Shown here: positions 30,259-41,943 of the stretch, one piece after another
How positions within the stretch are numbered: the stretch's first letter is position 1
Layout of the letters: each line of letters opens with the position of its first letter
Assembly: GCA_902536305.1 (NCBI GenBank)
Contig: CACAWX010000001.1
Coordinates: 62,001-126,000, forward strand
Direction of reading: 5' to 3'
From: an uncultured Pelagibacteraceae bacterium
GTDB taxonomy: Bacteria; Pseudomonadota; Alphaproteobacteria; Pelagibacterales; Pelagibacteraceae
Length of the DNA: 64,000 nt
Translations under genes and position numbers: made by a program
Notes under the pieces: generated by a model
The model's database searches: none
Seen by the model: the letters and a program-made list of their open reading frames with translations, nothing else
What the model was told of the DNA's origin: nothing

Positions 30259-31021
30259 AAAGGAATAACCAAACTACATCGACAAAGTGCCAATACCAGG
30301 CAGCTGCTTCAAAACCAAAATGATGAGTTGGTGTTGAATGACCTTTCATTGATCTAAACAAACATACTGCTAAGAAGATTGTTCCAACGATTACGTGAAA
30401 TCCGTGGAAACCTGTTGCCATATAAAAAGTTGAGCCATAAATATTTCCATCAATAGTAAATGTAGCATGATGATACTCGTAAGCTTGGAAACATGAAAAT
30501 ATAAAACCTAAAAAAACAGTTGCAATCAGTCCATTAACTAAACCTTTTCTATCATTTTCAAGCATCGCATGGTGCGCCCAAGTTACTGTTGTTCCTGATA
30601 ACAATAAAATTAAAGTGTTGATTAAAGGTATGTCCCAAGGATCAAACGTTTTTATATCAGGTGGTGGCCAAGTCCCCCCTATTGTCTCTGTTGGAAATAA
30701 ACTCGCGTTAAAATATGCCCAAAACCAAGCTACAAAAAACATGACTTCTGAAGCAATAAAAAGTGTCATCCCATATCGATGACCAATTTGTACTATTTCG
30801 GTATGATGGCCCTGATGTTCTGCCTCTTCGATTACATCTCTCCACCACATAAATGCTCCGTAAATAACTAAAGCAAAACCAACTAACAAAAGCCAAAGTG
30901 CTTTTGAATGAAAATAATAAACTGCACCAACAGCTAAAACTAAAGTTGCAAACGAAACATAAATAGGCCAAGGACTAGGATCTACTAAATGAAAATCGTG
31001 TTTTTTTTTATCTGTCGACAT
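30230..31021 (-). CDS. coxC: Cytochrome c oxidase subunit III
   Basis: [59 protein letters not shown]. Confidence 0.97.
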   Translation of the reverse strand: [263 protein letters not shown]

Positions 31022-31023
31022 AT

Positions 31024-31575
31024 TTAAATTTTACCCTTTTCGTAAAATTCCGTTGCAAAGAAAGTAAAAGATAGAGTTACATCAGAAATATTCTTCGTTT
31101 TATTATCATCAACTACTTTCGGATCCAAGAAAAATGTTAAAGCAAATTCTTGGCTCTCATTAGGTTTTAATGTTTGTTTTTCAAAACAAAAACAGCCAAT
31201 CTTATTTAAATATTTTCCAAATGAAGAGGGAGATACATTGAAAGATGCCGAGCCAGAAGATATCTGATTGCTTGGGTTTTCAACATTGAATTTAACTGTG
31301 TGTACCTCTCCAGGTTTTAGATCTATTGTATTTTTCTCTGGAAAAAAGTTCCAATCTGATGTGCTATGTACATTTGTATCAAATCTCATTTTATAATCTT
31401 GATTAACTATTATTTTTGGTATTTCTTTTTCCGATGCATTTTGAGTTGTACCACCAAAACCTGTTACCCTACAAAATAAGTCGTACAAAGGAACTGCAGC
31501 AAATGATAAACCCAACATCAATAAGAAAATGGAAACTAAGGCTATTGGTGTTAAATTTCTTTTATTAATTGTCAT
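31024..31575 (-). CDS. ctaG: Cytochrome c oxidase assembly protein CtaG/Cox11
   Basis: AAVPLYDLFCRVTGFGGTTQ, CFCFEKQTLKPNESQEFALTFFLDP. Confidence 0.96.
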   Translation of the reverse strand: MTINKRNLTPIALVSIFLLMLGLSFAAVPLYDLFCRVTGFGGTTQNASEKEIPKIIVNQDYKMRFDTNVHSTSDWNFFPEKNTIDLKPGEVHTVKFNVENPSNQISSGSASFNVSPSSFGKYLNKIGCFCFEKQTLKPNESQEFALTFFLDPKVVDDNKTKNISDVTLSFTFFATEFYEKGKI

Positions 31576-31685
31576 TAAAGCTCTCTATTATAAATTCCAA
31601 TATTATAAAATGTAAGAGCAAATAAAAAAATCATAAAAAGTATTAATAATATTGCTGTTATTATATTTTTCTTTTTTTTGCTCAT
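31575..31685 (-). CDS. Small 36-aa single-TM protein between ctaB and ctaG (CoxF-like position)
   Basis: Not in the ORF track. Minus-strand translation MSKKKKNIITAILLILFMIFLFALTFYNIGIYNREL; ATGA overlap with the ctaB stop and TAATG overlap with the ctaG start. Confidence 0.75.
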   Translation of the reverse strand: MSKKKKNIITAILLILFMIFLFALTFYNIGIYNREL

Positions 31686-32605
31686 AATAAAAAATCTTTG
31701 GCATTATCGATTAGTAAAACTAAATAAATAAAAAATAAATAAAAAATCGAATAAACAAATACTTTTCTTGCAATCTTATTTGACGTTTTTATTATTTTTG
31801 ATTTAAATAATTCAAAGCATAAATAGTTGTAATAAAGGGTCGTTATTAAAGCTATTGTTAAGTAAAATAAACCAGCAAAATTAAAAAAATATGGGGCTAT
31901 AATAATTGGTAACATTGCAAATGAATACAATAGTATATTTGTTTTTGTTGTTTTTGTTCCAGCTATAACTGGTAGCATAGGTATCTTGGCTTTTTTATAA
32001 TCACCTGACTTATACAAACTTAATGCCCAAAAATGAGAAGGCGTCCAAAGAAAAATAATTAAAAAAAGTATTATTGGTTCGATTGAAATTGTGCCTGTAG
32101 CAATCGTCCATCCAATGACTGGAGGCAACGCTCCTGCGGCACCTCCAATAACAATATTTTGAGGAGTCTTTCTTTTAAGCCAAATAGTATAAATAAAAAA
32201 ATAAAATCCGATTGTTGAGGCTAACAAAACTGCTGATACTAAATTAGCAGAATAGTAAAGAGTTAAAATTGAAATAACTGAAAGGATAACTCCAAAATAC
32301 AATGCCTGATTTCTTTTTACTTTTCCTGTTGGTATTGGTCTAAGACAAGTCCTGCTCATTAAAGCATCAAGATCAGACTCGTACCACATATTTAACGCTC
32401 CTGCTGCACCAGAACCAATTGCGACTGCTAACAATGAAATTAAAGAAGTTTTTAAATCAACATTATGTGGAGCAATTAATAGTCCGACCATACAAGTAAA
32501 TAAAACAAGAGACATTACTCTTGGCTTCATTAAATTAAAAAATGAATTTAGATCAAAAACTAAACTTACTTTAGAGTTCTTTATCTTTGAAAGTGCTTGG
32601 TTCAA
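31682..32605 (-). CDS. ctaB: Protoheme IX farnesyltransferase (heme O synthase)
   Basis: UbiA-family: NLMKPRVMSLVLFTCMVGLL, NMWYESDLDALMSRTCLRPIPTGK. Confidence 0.95.
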   Translation of the reverse strand: MNQALSKIKNSKVSLVFDLNSFFNLMKPRVMSLVLFTCMVGLLIAPHNVDLKTSLISLLAVAIGSGAAGALNMWYESDLDALMSRTCLRPIPTGKVKRNQALYFGVILSVISILTLYYSANLVSAVLLASTIGFYFFIYTIWLKRKTPQNIVIGGAAGALPPVIGWTIATGTISIEPIILFLIIFLWTPSHFWALSLYKSGDYKKAKIPMLPVIAGTKTTKTNILLYSFAMLPIIIAPYFFNFAGLFYLTIALITTLYYNYLCFELFKSKIIKTSNKIARKVFVYSIFYLFFIYLVLLIDNAKDFLL

Positions 32606-32606
32606 T

Positions 32607-35035
<2,429 letters not shown>

Positions 35036-35086
35036 AAGTTTTTATACAGCTTTTAAACAATTTAACAATTTCAATTAATGCGACAA

Positions 35087-35797
35087 TTAATAAGAGTTTT
35101 TGATAAAATTAACTAATGAAATAGCGCTAATTACAGCAGTATCTGACCTTAGAATGTTTCTAGATATTGTGAACGACGTTACGTTTGAATTTCCCAGGAT
35201 AGAGTCCCTTTCAGATGGAGAAAAGTCCCCTTCCGGGCCAATTAAAACTGAAATTGGATTACCTTGCTTTAATGTTTCAGCATTTAAATTTTTTGTTGAA
35301 TTCACGTCAGCAAATAATAATTTTGAAGTTCCATCGAGGTTATCTAAAAAATCTTTTAGTTTTGTCACTTCGAATATTTTCGGAGGACTTAGTTGATTAG
35401 ATTGTTCTGTGGCTTCAATTACAATTTTATTAGCTCTATCATAATTTAATTCTTTTACTTCAGTTCTCTCAGATATAATTGGAGTTATTTTTCTTACTCC
35501 AAGTTCTGTAGCTTTTTGCAGTATAATCTCCATTGGATTTTTTTTAACTAAGCAGATCGCTAGTTCAATATTAGATAATCCCTTTGGTTGTTTTATTTTT
35601 TCTATTATCTTAACTTCAACTCTATCTTTATCTAAAAAAACAATTTCACTTTTCCATTCACCCTCTGAGTTAAAAAAATTAATATTTGAACCTCGTTTTA
35701 ATCTCATTACATTGACTACATAATGAGTATGCTCTTTTGATAATAAGTTTGTAGAATTTTCCTCTATACTGTCAGGATTATATAATCTAATATTCAT
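35087..35797 (-). CDS. rsmE: 16S rRNA (uracil(1498)-N(3))-methyltransferase
   Basis: HYVVNVMRLKRG, KATELGVRKITPIISERT, VLIGPEGDFSPSE, LRSDTAVISAIS. Confidence 0.95.
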   Translation of the reverse strand: MNIRLYNPDSIEENSTNLLSKEHTHYVVNVMRLKRGSNINFFNSEGEWKSEIVFLDKDRVEVKIIEKIKQPKGLSNIELAICLVKKNPMEIILQKATELGVRKITPIISERTEVKELNYDRANKIVIEATEQSNQLSPPKIFEVTKLKDFLDNLDGTSKLLFADVNSTKNLNAETLKQGNPISVLIGPEGDFSPSERDSILGNSNVTSFTISRNILRSDTAVISAISLVNFIKNSY

Positions 35798-35848
35798 TTG
35801 ATATTATTATACTATAAGTAAAATTTAATTAATCAAAGGAGCTTAATT

Positions 35849-36088
35849 ATGTCAGAAAGTCAAAGAGCTGGTGATGCACCGATTGGGGTAAATGTGGTGG
35901 AGGGAAAATCATATTATTGGTGTACTTGCGGAAAAAGTTCTAAACAACCATTTTGCGATGGTTCTCATAAAGGATCAGACTTCGCTCCATTACAATACAA
36001 AGCAGATCAATCCAAAAAAGTTTTTTTCTGTACTTGTAAACTTACTAAAGATCAGCCTCTATGTGATGGATCACATAATGCAAAATAA
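35849..36088 (+). CDS. Double CDGSH-type iron-sulfur protein
   Basis: Two motifs: YYWCTCGKSSKQPFCDGSHKG and FFCTCKLTKDQPLCDGSHN. Confidence 0.93.
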   Translation: MSESQRAGDAPIGVNVVEGKSYYWCTCGKSSKQPFCDGSHKGSDFAPLQYKADQSKKVFFCTCKLTKDQPLCDGSHNAK

Positions 36089-36091
36089 ATC

Positions 36092-36751
36092 ATGAATACA
36101 AAAGCTATAGTTTTTGATGCTTACGGAACTTTGTTTGACGTAAATTCCGCGGCAGAAAAATGCAAAGATAAAATTGGAGATAAATGGGAAGGATTTGCAA
36201 ACTTTTGGAGAACAACTCAACTTGAATATACTTGGCTCAGAAGCTTAATGAAAAGACATAAGGATTTTTGGAAAGTCACAGAAGAAAGTTTAGATAAATC
36301 AATGAAAGTTTTTAATATCGACATGAGTATGAAAAAGGATTTATTAAATCTTTATAAAGTATTATCTCCCTACCCTGAAGTTAAAGAGATACTTGGAAAA
36401 TTGAAAGAGAAAAGTTTCAAATTAGCTATACTATCAAATGGAACTCCGGAACTTTTGAGTGAATTAGTAAAAAGTAATAAATTAGACAATTTATTTGATG
36501 ATCTTTTCTCAATCGAATCTGTTGGGATTTATAAACCAGACTCAAAAGTTTACGACATGCCTGTAAAAAAATATAAAATAAATTCCTCTGAAATTACTTT
36601 TTTAAGTGCCAATACCTGGGATGTTTCTGGAGGTGGAAATTATGGTTACAACTCTATATGGGTTAATAGAAATAAAGCTATTTTTGATAATCTTGATTTT
36701 AAACCAAAAGATGAAATCAGCGATTTAACGCAGTTACTTAAAATAATATAA
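36092..36751 (+). CDS. Haloacid dehalogenase, type II (L-2-haloacid dehalogenase-like)
   Basis: FDAYGTLFDV, WRTTQLEYTWLRSLM, LSNGTPELL, YKPDSKVY, SANTWDVSGGGNYGYNSIWVNR. Confidence 0.9.
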   Translation: MNTKAIVFDAYGTLFDVNSAAEKCKDKIGDKWEGFANFWRTTQLEYTWLRSLMKRHKDFWKVTEESLDKSMKVFNIDMSMKKDLLNLYKVLSPYPEVKEILGKLKEKSFKLAILSNGTPELLSELVKSNKLDNLFDDLFSIESVGIYKPDSKVYDMPVKKYKINSSEITFLSANTWDVSGGGNYGYNSIWVNRNKAIFDNLDFKPKDEISDLTQLLKII

Positions 36752-36771
36752 TCATATATAGTCATTATCTC

Positions 36772-37614
36772 ATGATTAAAATTGAAGTTAAAAAAATTGT
36801 AAAAGCCTTAAATGCTTCAGATGGTGCTGGGGTAAAATTAAAAAGAAGTATTGGGACTCCAGAAGCAGATTATATTGATCCTTTTTTAATGCTTGATGAG
36901 TTTGGATCAGAAAACAAAGATGATTATATAGCCGGCTTTCCTCCTCATCCTCACAGAGGAATAGAGACTGTTACTTACATGTTAAATGGTGAGTTTGAGC
37001 ATAAAGATAGCACTGGAGCTAAAGGAGTTATGGCCTCTGGTGATGTTCAATGGATGAAAACAGGTAGAGGAATTATTCATTCAGAAATGCCAGCTATGAA
37101 AGAAGGTAAATTATTAGGTTTTCAATTATGGATCAACATGCCAGCTGAGTTAAAAAAAAATAAACCCGAGTATCTTTATATTAAAGGTAATGAGCTTGGA
37201 ACTCATAAAGATAATGACAAAATTGTTAAAGTAATTTCTGGAAAATATAAAAATGCCAAGGGACCTGAAAAAAATCATAATGTTGAACCAATATATTTTC
37301 ATGTGGTTTTAAATGAAGGAAAAGAATTTAATTTTGATGCTCCTGAAGGACATAATAGTTTTATATATTTGCTTAAAGGTGAATTAAAAATAGGTGCTAA
37401 AGATCATGGTAAAACCTCTGCCTCAAATTTAATTTTACTTAATAGAGGTAATAAACTTACTGTAAGAGCCACTAAAAAATCAGAATTTTTATTCATTGCT
37501 GGAAAACCAATTGGTGAACCAATAGCAAGAGGGGGGCCTTTTGTCATGAATACAAAAGCTGAAATACTTGAGGCTATTCAAGATTATAACAACGGAACAT
37601 TTGCTAAATATTAA
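36772..37614 (+). CDS. Pirin family protein
   Basis: DPFLMLDEFGSE, GFPPHPHRGIETVTYMLNGEFEHKDS, VQWMKTGRGIIHSEMP. Confidence 0.95.
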   Translation: MIKIEVKKIVKALNASDGAGVKLKRSIGTPEADYIDPFLMLDEFGSENKDDYIAGFPPHPHRGIETVTYMLNGEFEHKDSTGAKGVMASGDVQWMKTGRGIIHSEMPAMKEGKLLGFQLWINMPAELKKNKPEYLYIKGNELGTHKDNDKIVKVISGKYKNAKGPEKNHNVEPIYFHVVLNEGKEFNFDAPEGHNSFIYLLKGELKIGAKDHGKTSASNLILLNRGNKLTVRATKKSEFLFIAGKPIGEPIARGGPFVMNTKAEILEAIQDYNNGTFAKY

Positions 37615-37635
37615 AAGTTCAAGTACGTTTCTTAA

Positions 37636-38610
37636 ATGCCAAAATCAATAATAATTAAAAGAAACGGTGGACCTGAGGTTTTAGAACTTCAAGAGGTTAA
37701 TATTGGCTCTCCTGGACCTGATGAAATTAAGGTTACTAATCATGCGATTGGACTAAATTATATTGATACATATCACAGATCAGGTCTTTATCCCCTTAAA
37801 CTACCAAGTGGAATTGGTTTAGAAGCTGCAGGTAAAGTAGAAGAAATTGGATCTAATGTTAAAGAATTTAATTTAGGTGATAATATCGCTTATGCCTCTG
37901 TTCCGCTTGGTGCATATTCACAACAAAGAATTATTCCATCTAAAATAGCTGTAAAAGTACCAGATGGAATTTCGCATAAATTAGCTGCTACTTTAATGAC
38001 TAAAGGACTAACAACAAATTATTTAATTTGTAAAACTTATATTCTTAAAGCAGGTGAAACAGTTTTATTCCACGCAGCTGCGGGAGGTGTTGGTCAAATT
38101 TTTGCGCAATGGGCAAACAGTATTGGAGCAAAAGTTATTGGAACAGTAGGGTCAGATGAAAAAATAAAAATTGCAGAAGAAAATGGTTACGTGCACGTTA
38201 TAAATTATTCAAAAGATGATTTTGCTAAAAAGGTTATGGAAATTACAAATAATGAAGGTGTCCCAGCAGTATTCGATGGGGTTGGGAAAAATACATTTAA
38301 AGGTTCATTAACTTGTCTTAAAACAAGAGGGATGATGGTAAGTTTTGGAAATGCCTCTGGTCCTTTAGATCCAGTAAATGTTCCAAAAGATATACAGCCA
38401 AAAGGTCTTTATTTAACTAGACCATCAATTGGTCAATATTTTACAAACAGGAAAGAACTTCAAGCTGGTGCAGATGCAATTTTTGAAAAAGTTAAATTTG
38501 GAAAAATTAAAATTAAGATTGCTAAGGAATATAATCTGATGGATGCAAATCAAGCTCACAAAGACTTAGAGGCTAGAAAATTAACTGGCCCAGCGATATT
38601 AGTGCCGTAA
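37636..38610 (+). CDS. NADPH:quinone oxidoreductase (Qor/zeta-crystallin, MDR superfamily)
   Basis: GPDEIKVTNHAIGLNYIDTYHRSGLYP, GETVLFHAAAGGVGQIFAQWA. Confidence 0.95.
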   Translation: MPKSIIIKRNGGPEVLELQEVNIGSPGPDEIKVTNHAIGLNYIDTYHRSGLYPLKLPSGIGLEAAGKVEEIGSNVKEFNLGDNIAYASVPLGAYSQQRIIPSKIAVKVPDGISHKLAATLMTKGLTTNYLICKTYILKAGETVLFHAAAGGVGQIFAQWANSIGAKVIGTVGSDEKIKIAEENGYVHVINYSKDDFAKKVMEITNNEGVPAVFDGVGKNTFKGSLTCLKTRGMMVSFGNASGPLDPVNVPKDIQPKGLYLTRPSIGQYFTNRKELQAGADAIFEKVKFGKIKIKIAKEYNLMDANQAHKDLEARKLTGPAILVP

Positions 38611-38879
38611 TGGATAAGAAAGTAGTATCTCCTTGTATAAGTATATGTAGAACTGATCCTGTTACGGGTTATTGTTATGGTTGTGCCAGAAATAATGAAG
38701 AAAAAAAAATTTGGAAAGAAGAAAATACTACAAATGAATGGAAAGAAAAAAATTTGAAAATAATCACAACTAGAATGCAAGGTTGGCAATTAGATACTTT
38801 TAAAGAATCATACAATCATAAAAAAAATAGTGGGATATCTTTATTTAAAAAAAGTATTCTTGAAAAGAATAAATTATAA
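38610..38879 (+). CDS. DUF1289 domain protein (Fe-S-like Cys motif)
   Basis: SPCISICRTDPVTGYCYGCARNNEEKKIW. Confidence 0.85.
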   Translation: MDKKVVSPCISICRTDPVTGYCYGCARNNEEKKIWKEENTTNEWKEKNLKIITTRMQGWQLDTFKESYNHKKNSGISLFKKSILEKNKL

Positions 38880-39284
38880 ATCTTTTTTCATCGAGTCCAT
38901 ATCGCTTAAATGATATTTAAGAGCCTGATTAGAAAGTCTTATCTCCTGCATAAATAAGAAAATTGAAATTATCATACAAATACAGCAGCCCGCAAAAATT
39001 AATCTCGCTGTTTGTAGGAGACCCAAATAAAGCATTAAAACTGTGCCCATATTAAATAAAAATCCAAAAGCTGCAAATCCCATAACGTATTTGAGATAGT
39101 TGGTCCTTTTATTCAAAACGTGTAATTGGTTTTCCCATTCTGGAGGAATTTTTTTTTCAAAAGTATATTGGTCGTGTATTTTTCTAATTAAAGCGCTCAG
39201 TGTATGAAATCTATTGCTATACATAGTCATCATTAATGGGATAGCCGGAAACATTAAAGCTGCTACTGTGTAATCTATATTCAT
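38874..39284 (-). CDS. DUF2721-like membrane protein
   Basis: Three hydrophobic segments, FPAIPLMMTMYSNRFHTLSALIRKIH. Confidence 0.7.
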   Translation of the reverse strand: MNIDYTVAALMFPAIPLMMTMYSNRFHTLSALIRKIHDQYTFEKKIPPEWENQLHVLNKRTNYLKYVMGFAAFGFLFNMGTVLMLYLGLLQTARLIFAGCCICMIISIFLFMQEIRLSNQALKYHLSDMDSMKKDL

Positions 39285-39337
39285 TTCGAATCGAATTGAT
39301 TATGAAGTTAGTGTTTGATATTTACAAGTAATATTTC

Positions 39338-40198
39338 ATGCACCATTTAAAGATATTTATAGAGTTAACAAGACTAAACAAACCAATTGGTTTTATGCTT
39401 CTATTTTGGCCTTGTTCTTGGGGTTTAGCTTATGCTTATTCTTTTCATCTGGACCTAAATTTATTTCTTTACTACTTAATATTATTTTTTCTAGGTTCAG
39501 TTTTGATGAGAAGCGCAGGATGTATTTTTAATGATATAGTAGATAAAGATTTTGATAAAAAAGTCAGAAGAACAAAAGACCGCCCAATAGCTGCTGGAAA
39601 AATTACTCTTAAGCGCTCTTTCACTTATGTTTTAATTCTTTGTATAATTGCGTTTTTAATTTTATTGCAGTTCAACTTATTTACAATTATTTTGGGAATG
39701 AGTTCGATGCTTCTAGCATTTTCTTATCCTTTCATGAAAAGAATTACTTATTGGCCGCAATTATTTTTAGGCATTACTTTTAATTGGGGGATTATAATGG
39801 CTTGGGCGGCTACAAATAGTAACATAACTCATGAAATTGTAATCTTATATATATCAGCCATATTTTGGACATTGGGTTATGACACCATTTATGGAACTCA
39901 AGATATGTCAGACGATGAATTAATTGGTTTAAAATCTACATCTATTAAATTTAAAAAAAATATTAAGTATTTTGTTTCAAGCTCATATTTAATATCATTC
40001 TTATTAATAGCTTATTTGTTTAAAACTAAAATTGGTTTAAATATATTTTCTTTAATTCTGTTAATTTTTTTAATAAGCCTAGTATATCAACTGTTACAAT
40101 TTGAAAAAAATAATCCAAAAAAATGTTTAAAAATGTTTAAACTTAATAATTTTACAGGTTTAACTTTGTTTTTTGGAATTTTATCGATCAATTTTTAA
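39338..40198 (+). CDS. ubiA: 4-hydroxybenzoate polyprenyltransferase
   Basis: RLNKPIGFMLLFWPCSWGLAYA, SAGCIFNDIVDKDFDKKVRRTKDRPIAAGKI. Confidence 0.95.
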   Translation: MHHLKIFIELTRLNKPIGFMLLFWPCSWGLAYAYSFHLDLNLFLYYLILFFLGSVLMRSAGCIFNDIVDKDFDKKVRRTKDRPIAAGKITLKRSFTYVLILCIIAFLILLQFNLFTIILGMSSMLLAFSYPFMKRITYWPQLFLGITFNWGIIMAWAATNSNITHEIVILYISAIFWTLGYDTIYGTQDMSDDELIGLKSTSIKFKKNIKYFVSSSYLISFLLIAYLFKTKIGLNIFSLILLIFLISLVYQLLQFEKNNPKKCLKMFKLNNFTGLTLFFGILSINF

Positions 40199-40199
40199 C

Positions 40200-41942
40200 A
40201 TGAAGTTCAATGATATAAAATTAATACTTATTAGACTTTATAAAGAATATGTAAAAAAACATATCAAGAGAATTATTGTAGCGCTTGTTTTATCAATATT
40301 AGTAGCTGGAAGTACTTCTGGGATTGCCTGGCTACTTGATCCAGCAGTAAAAAAAATATTTATTGAAAAAGATAGAACTTTGGCGTGGTTGATACCTCTA
40401 TTGATTATAGTTTCTTTTTCAACAAAAGGGCTTTCACTATATTTTGCAAGAATGAACATAATTAGAGTTGGACAAGAAGTTGCTGGAGAGATTCAAAAGA
40501 AAATAGCAAATAATATATTATTTTCAGATATTCAAACTTTAGATAACAGGCATTCAGGAAAATACATTTCTAACATAATGTTTGACGCTCATCAAATCCA
40601 AAACTTGGTTAGTAATGGTGTGCTAAATATCATGAAAGATAGTTTTTCTGTCATAGCTTTAGTTTCGCTAATGTTTTATCAAAATTGGAAGCTTGCTTTA
40701 TTTGCAATCTTAATGATGCCTTTGGCCGCAGGTTTTGCAAAAAGTTTAGGTAAAAGAATTGGAAAAGCTGTTGGTGAGGCTGGAGAAATTTCTGGAAAAC
40801 TGACTTCATTTTTATCTGATATTTTTAAGGGTTCAAAAATGATTAGAATTTATCAAAAAGAAAAAGAGGAAAATAAAAATGCTAATAAAATAATTACAGA
40901 TTTAGTTGAAAAAAATATAAAAATTAACAGTGTTTTGGTAAGAGCTACACCTATTATGGAAACTTTAACTGGTTTCATGATTGCAGGATTTATTTTTTTT
41001 TCAGGGAAACTAATTGCTGCCGGTGAGTTAGAGGTAAATAGTTTCTTTTCATTTTTAGCAGCAATGATGTTGGCTTATCAACCTATTAGATCATTAGCGA
41101 CTATAAATATGGCTGCTTATCAAGGGGCAACTGCCTTTAAGAGAATTTCTGATATTATTGATAAAAATATTGAAATTAAAAATGATGAAAGTTTGCCTGA
41201 TATAGAGATTACGAATACTAACATAATTTTTAATAATGTTTCATTCAAATATCAAATGACTAATGAAAAAGCCGTTAGCAATATTAATATTTCCATAAAA
41301 GGAGGATCTATGTCTGCTTTTGTTGGCCACAGTGGTGCTGGTAAGAGTACAATAATAAATTTACTCCCTAGATTTTATGACCCTCAAGAAGGAACAATAA
41401 AAATCGATAATCAAGATATAAAAAAAGTATCTCTAATTTCTCTAAGAAAAAATATTTCATTAGTAAGTCAAGACGTGATTTTATTTGATGATAGTATTAG
41501 AAATAATATTGCTTATGCTAATACAAACTCAACCATGTCAGAAATACAAGAAGCTTGTAAGTTTGCTGCTGCAAGTGATTTTATAGAAAAATTACCAAAA
41601 GGCTATGAGACAGTAATCGGAGAAAATGGGGTAAAATTGTCTGGTGGTCAAAAACAAAGAATATCAATAGCTAGAGCTGTGCTAAAAAAATCTCCAATTA
41701 TCCTACTAGATGAAGCTACATCTTCTCTAGACGCAGACTCAGAAGAAACTGTTCAAAATGCAATAAATAATCTAACTAAAAATAAAACTACGTTAGTAAT
41801 AGCTCATAGACTATCAACTATACATAACTCTAACAATATTTTTGTTATAAAAGAAGGAAACATTATTAATTCTGGTAATCATGAATTTTTAATAAATAAT
41901 TGTAGTGAATATAAATCACTTTATAAAAAACAATTAAAATAA
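40200..41942 (+). CDS. ABC transporter ATP-binding/permease protein (MsbA-like lipid A flippase)
   Basis: TM domain plus GHSGAGKSTIINLLPRFYDP Walker A, LSGGQKQRISIARAVLKKSPIILLDEATSSLD; followed by Kdo/lipid A genes. Confidence 0.9.
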   Translation: MKFNDIKLILIRLYKEYVKKHIKRIIVALVLSILVAGSTSGIAWLLDPAVKKIFIEKDRTLAWLIPLLIIVSFSTKGLSLYFARMNIIRVGQEVAGEIQKKIANNILFSDIQTLDNRHSGKYISNIMFDAHQIQNLVSNGVLNIMKDSFSVIALVSLMFYQNWKLALFAILMMPLAAGFAKSLGKRIGKAVGEAGEISGKLTSFLSDIFKGSKMIRIYQKEKEENKNANKIITDLVEKNIKINSVLVRATPIMETLTGFMIAGFIFFSGKLIAAGELEVNSFFSFLAAMMLAYQPIRSLATINMAAYQGATAFKRISDIIDKNIEIKNDESLPDIEITNTNIIFNNVSFKYQMTNEKAVSNINISIKGGSMSAFVGHSGAGKSTIINLLPRFYDPQEGTIKIDNQDIKKVSLISLRKNISLVSQDVILFDDSIRNNIAYANTNSTMSEIQEACKFAAASDFIEKLPKGYETVIGENGVKLSGGQKQRISIARAVLKKSPIILLDEATSSLDADSEETVQNAINNLTKNKTTLVIAHRLSTIHNSNNIFVIKEGNIINSGNHEFLINNCSEYKSLYKKQLK

Positions 41943-41943
41943 A

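Noticed and set aside
30708-30971. ORF MAYLCFVCNFSFSCWCSLLF... overlapping coxC
   Set aside because: Same-strand out-of-frame shadow of coxC, no independent support.
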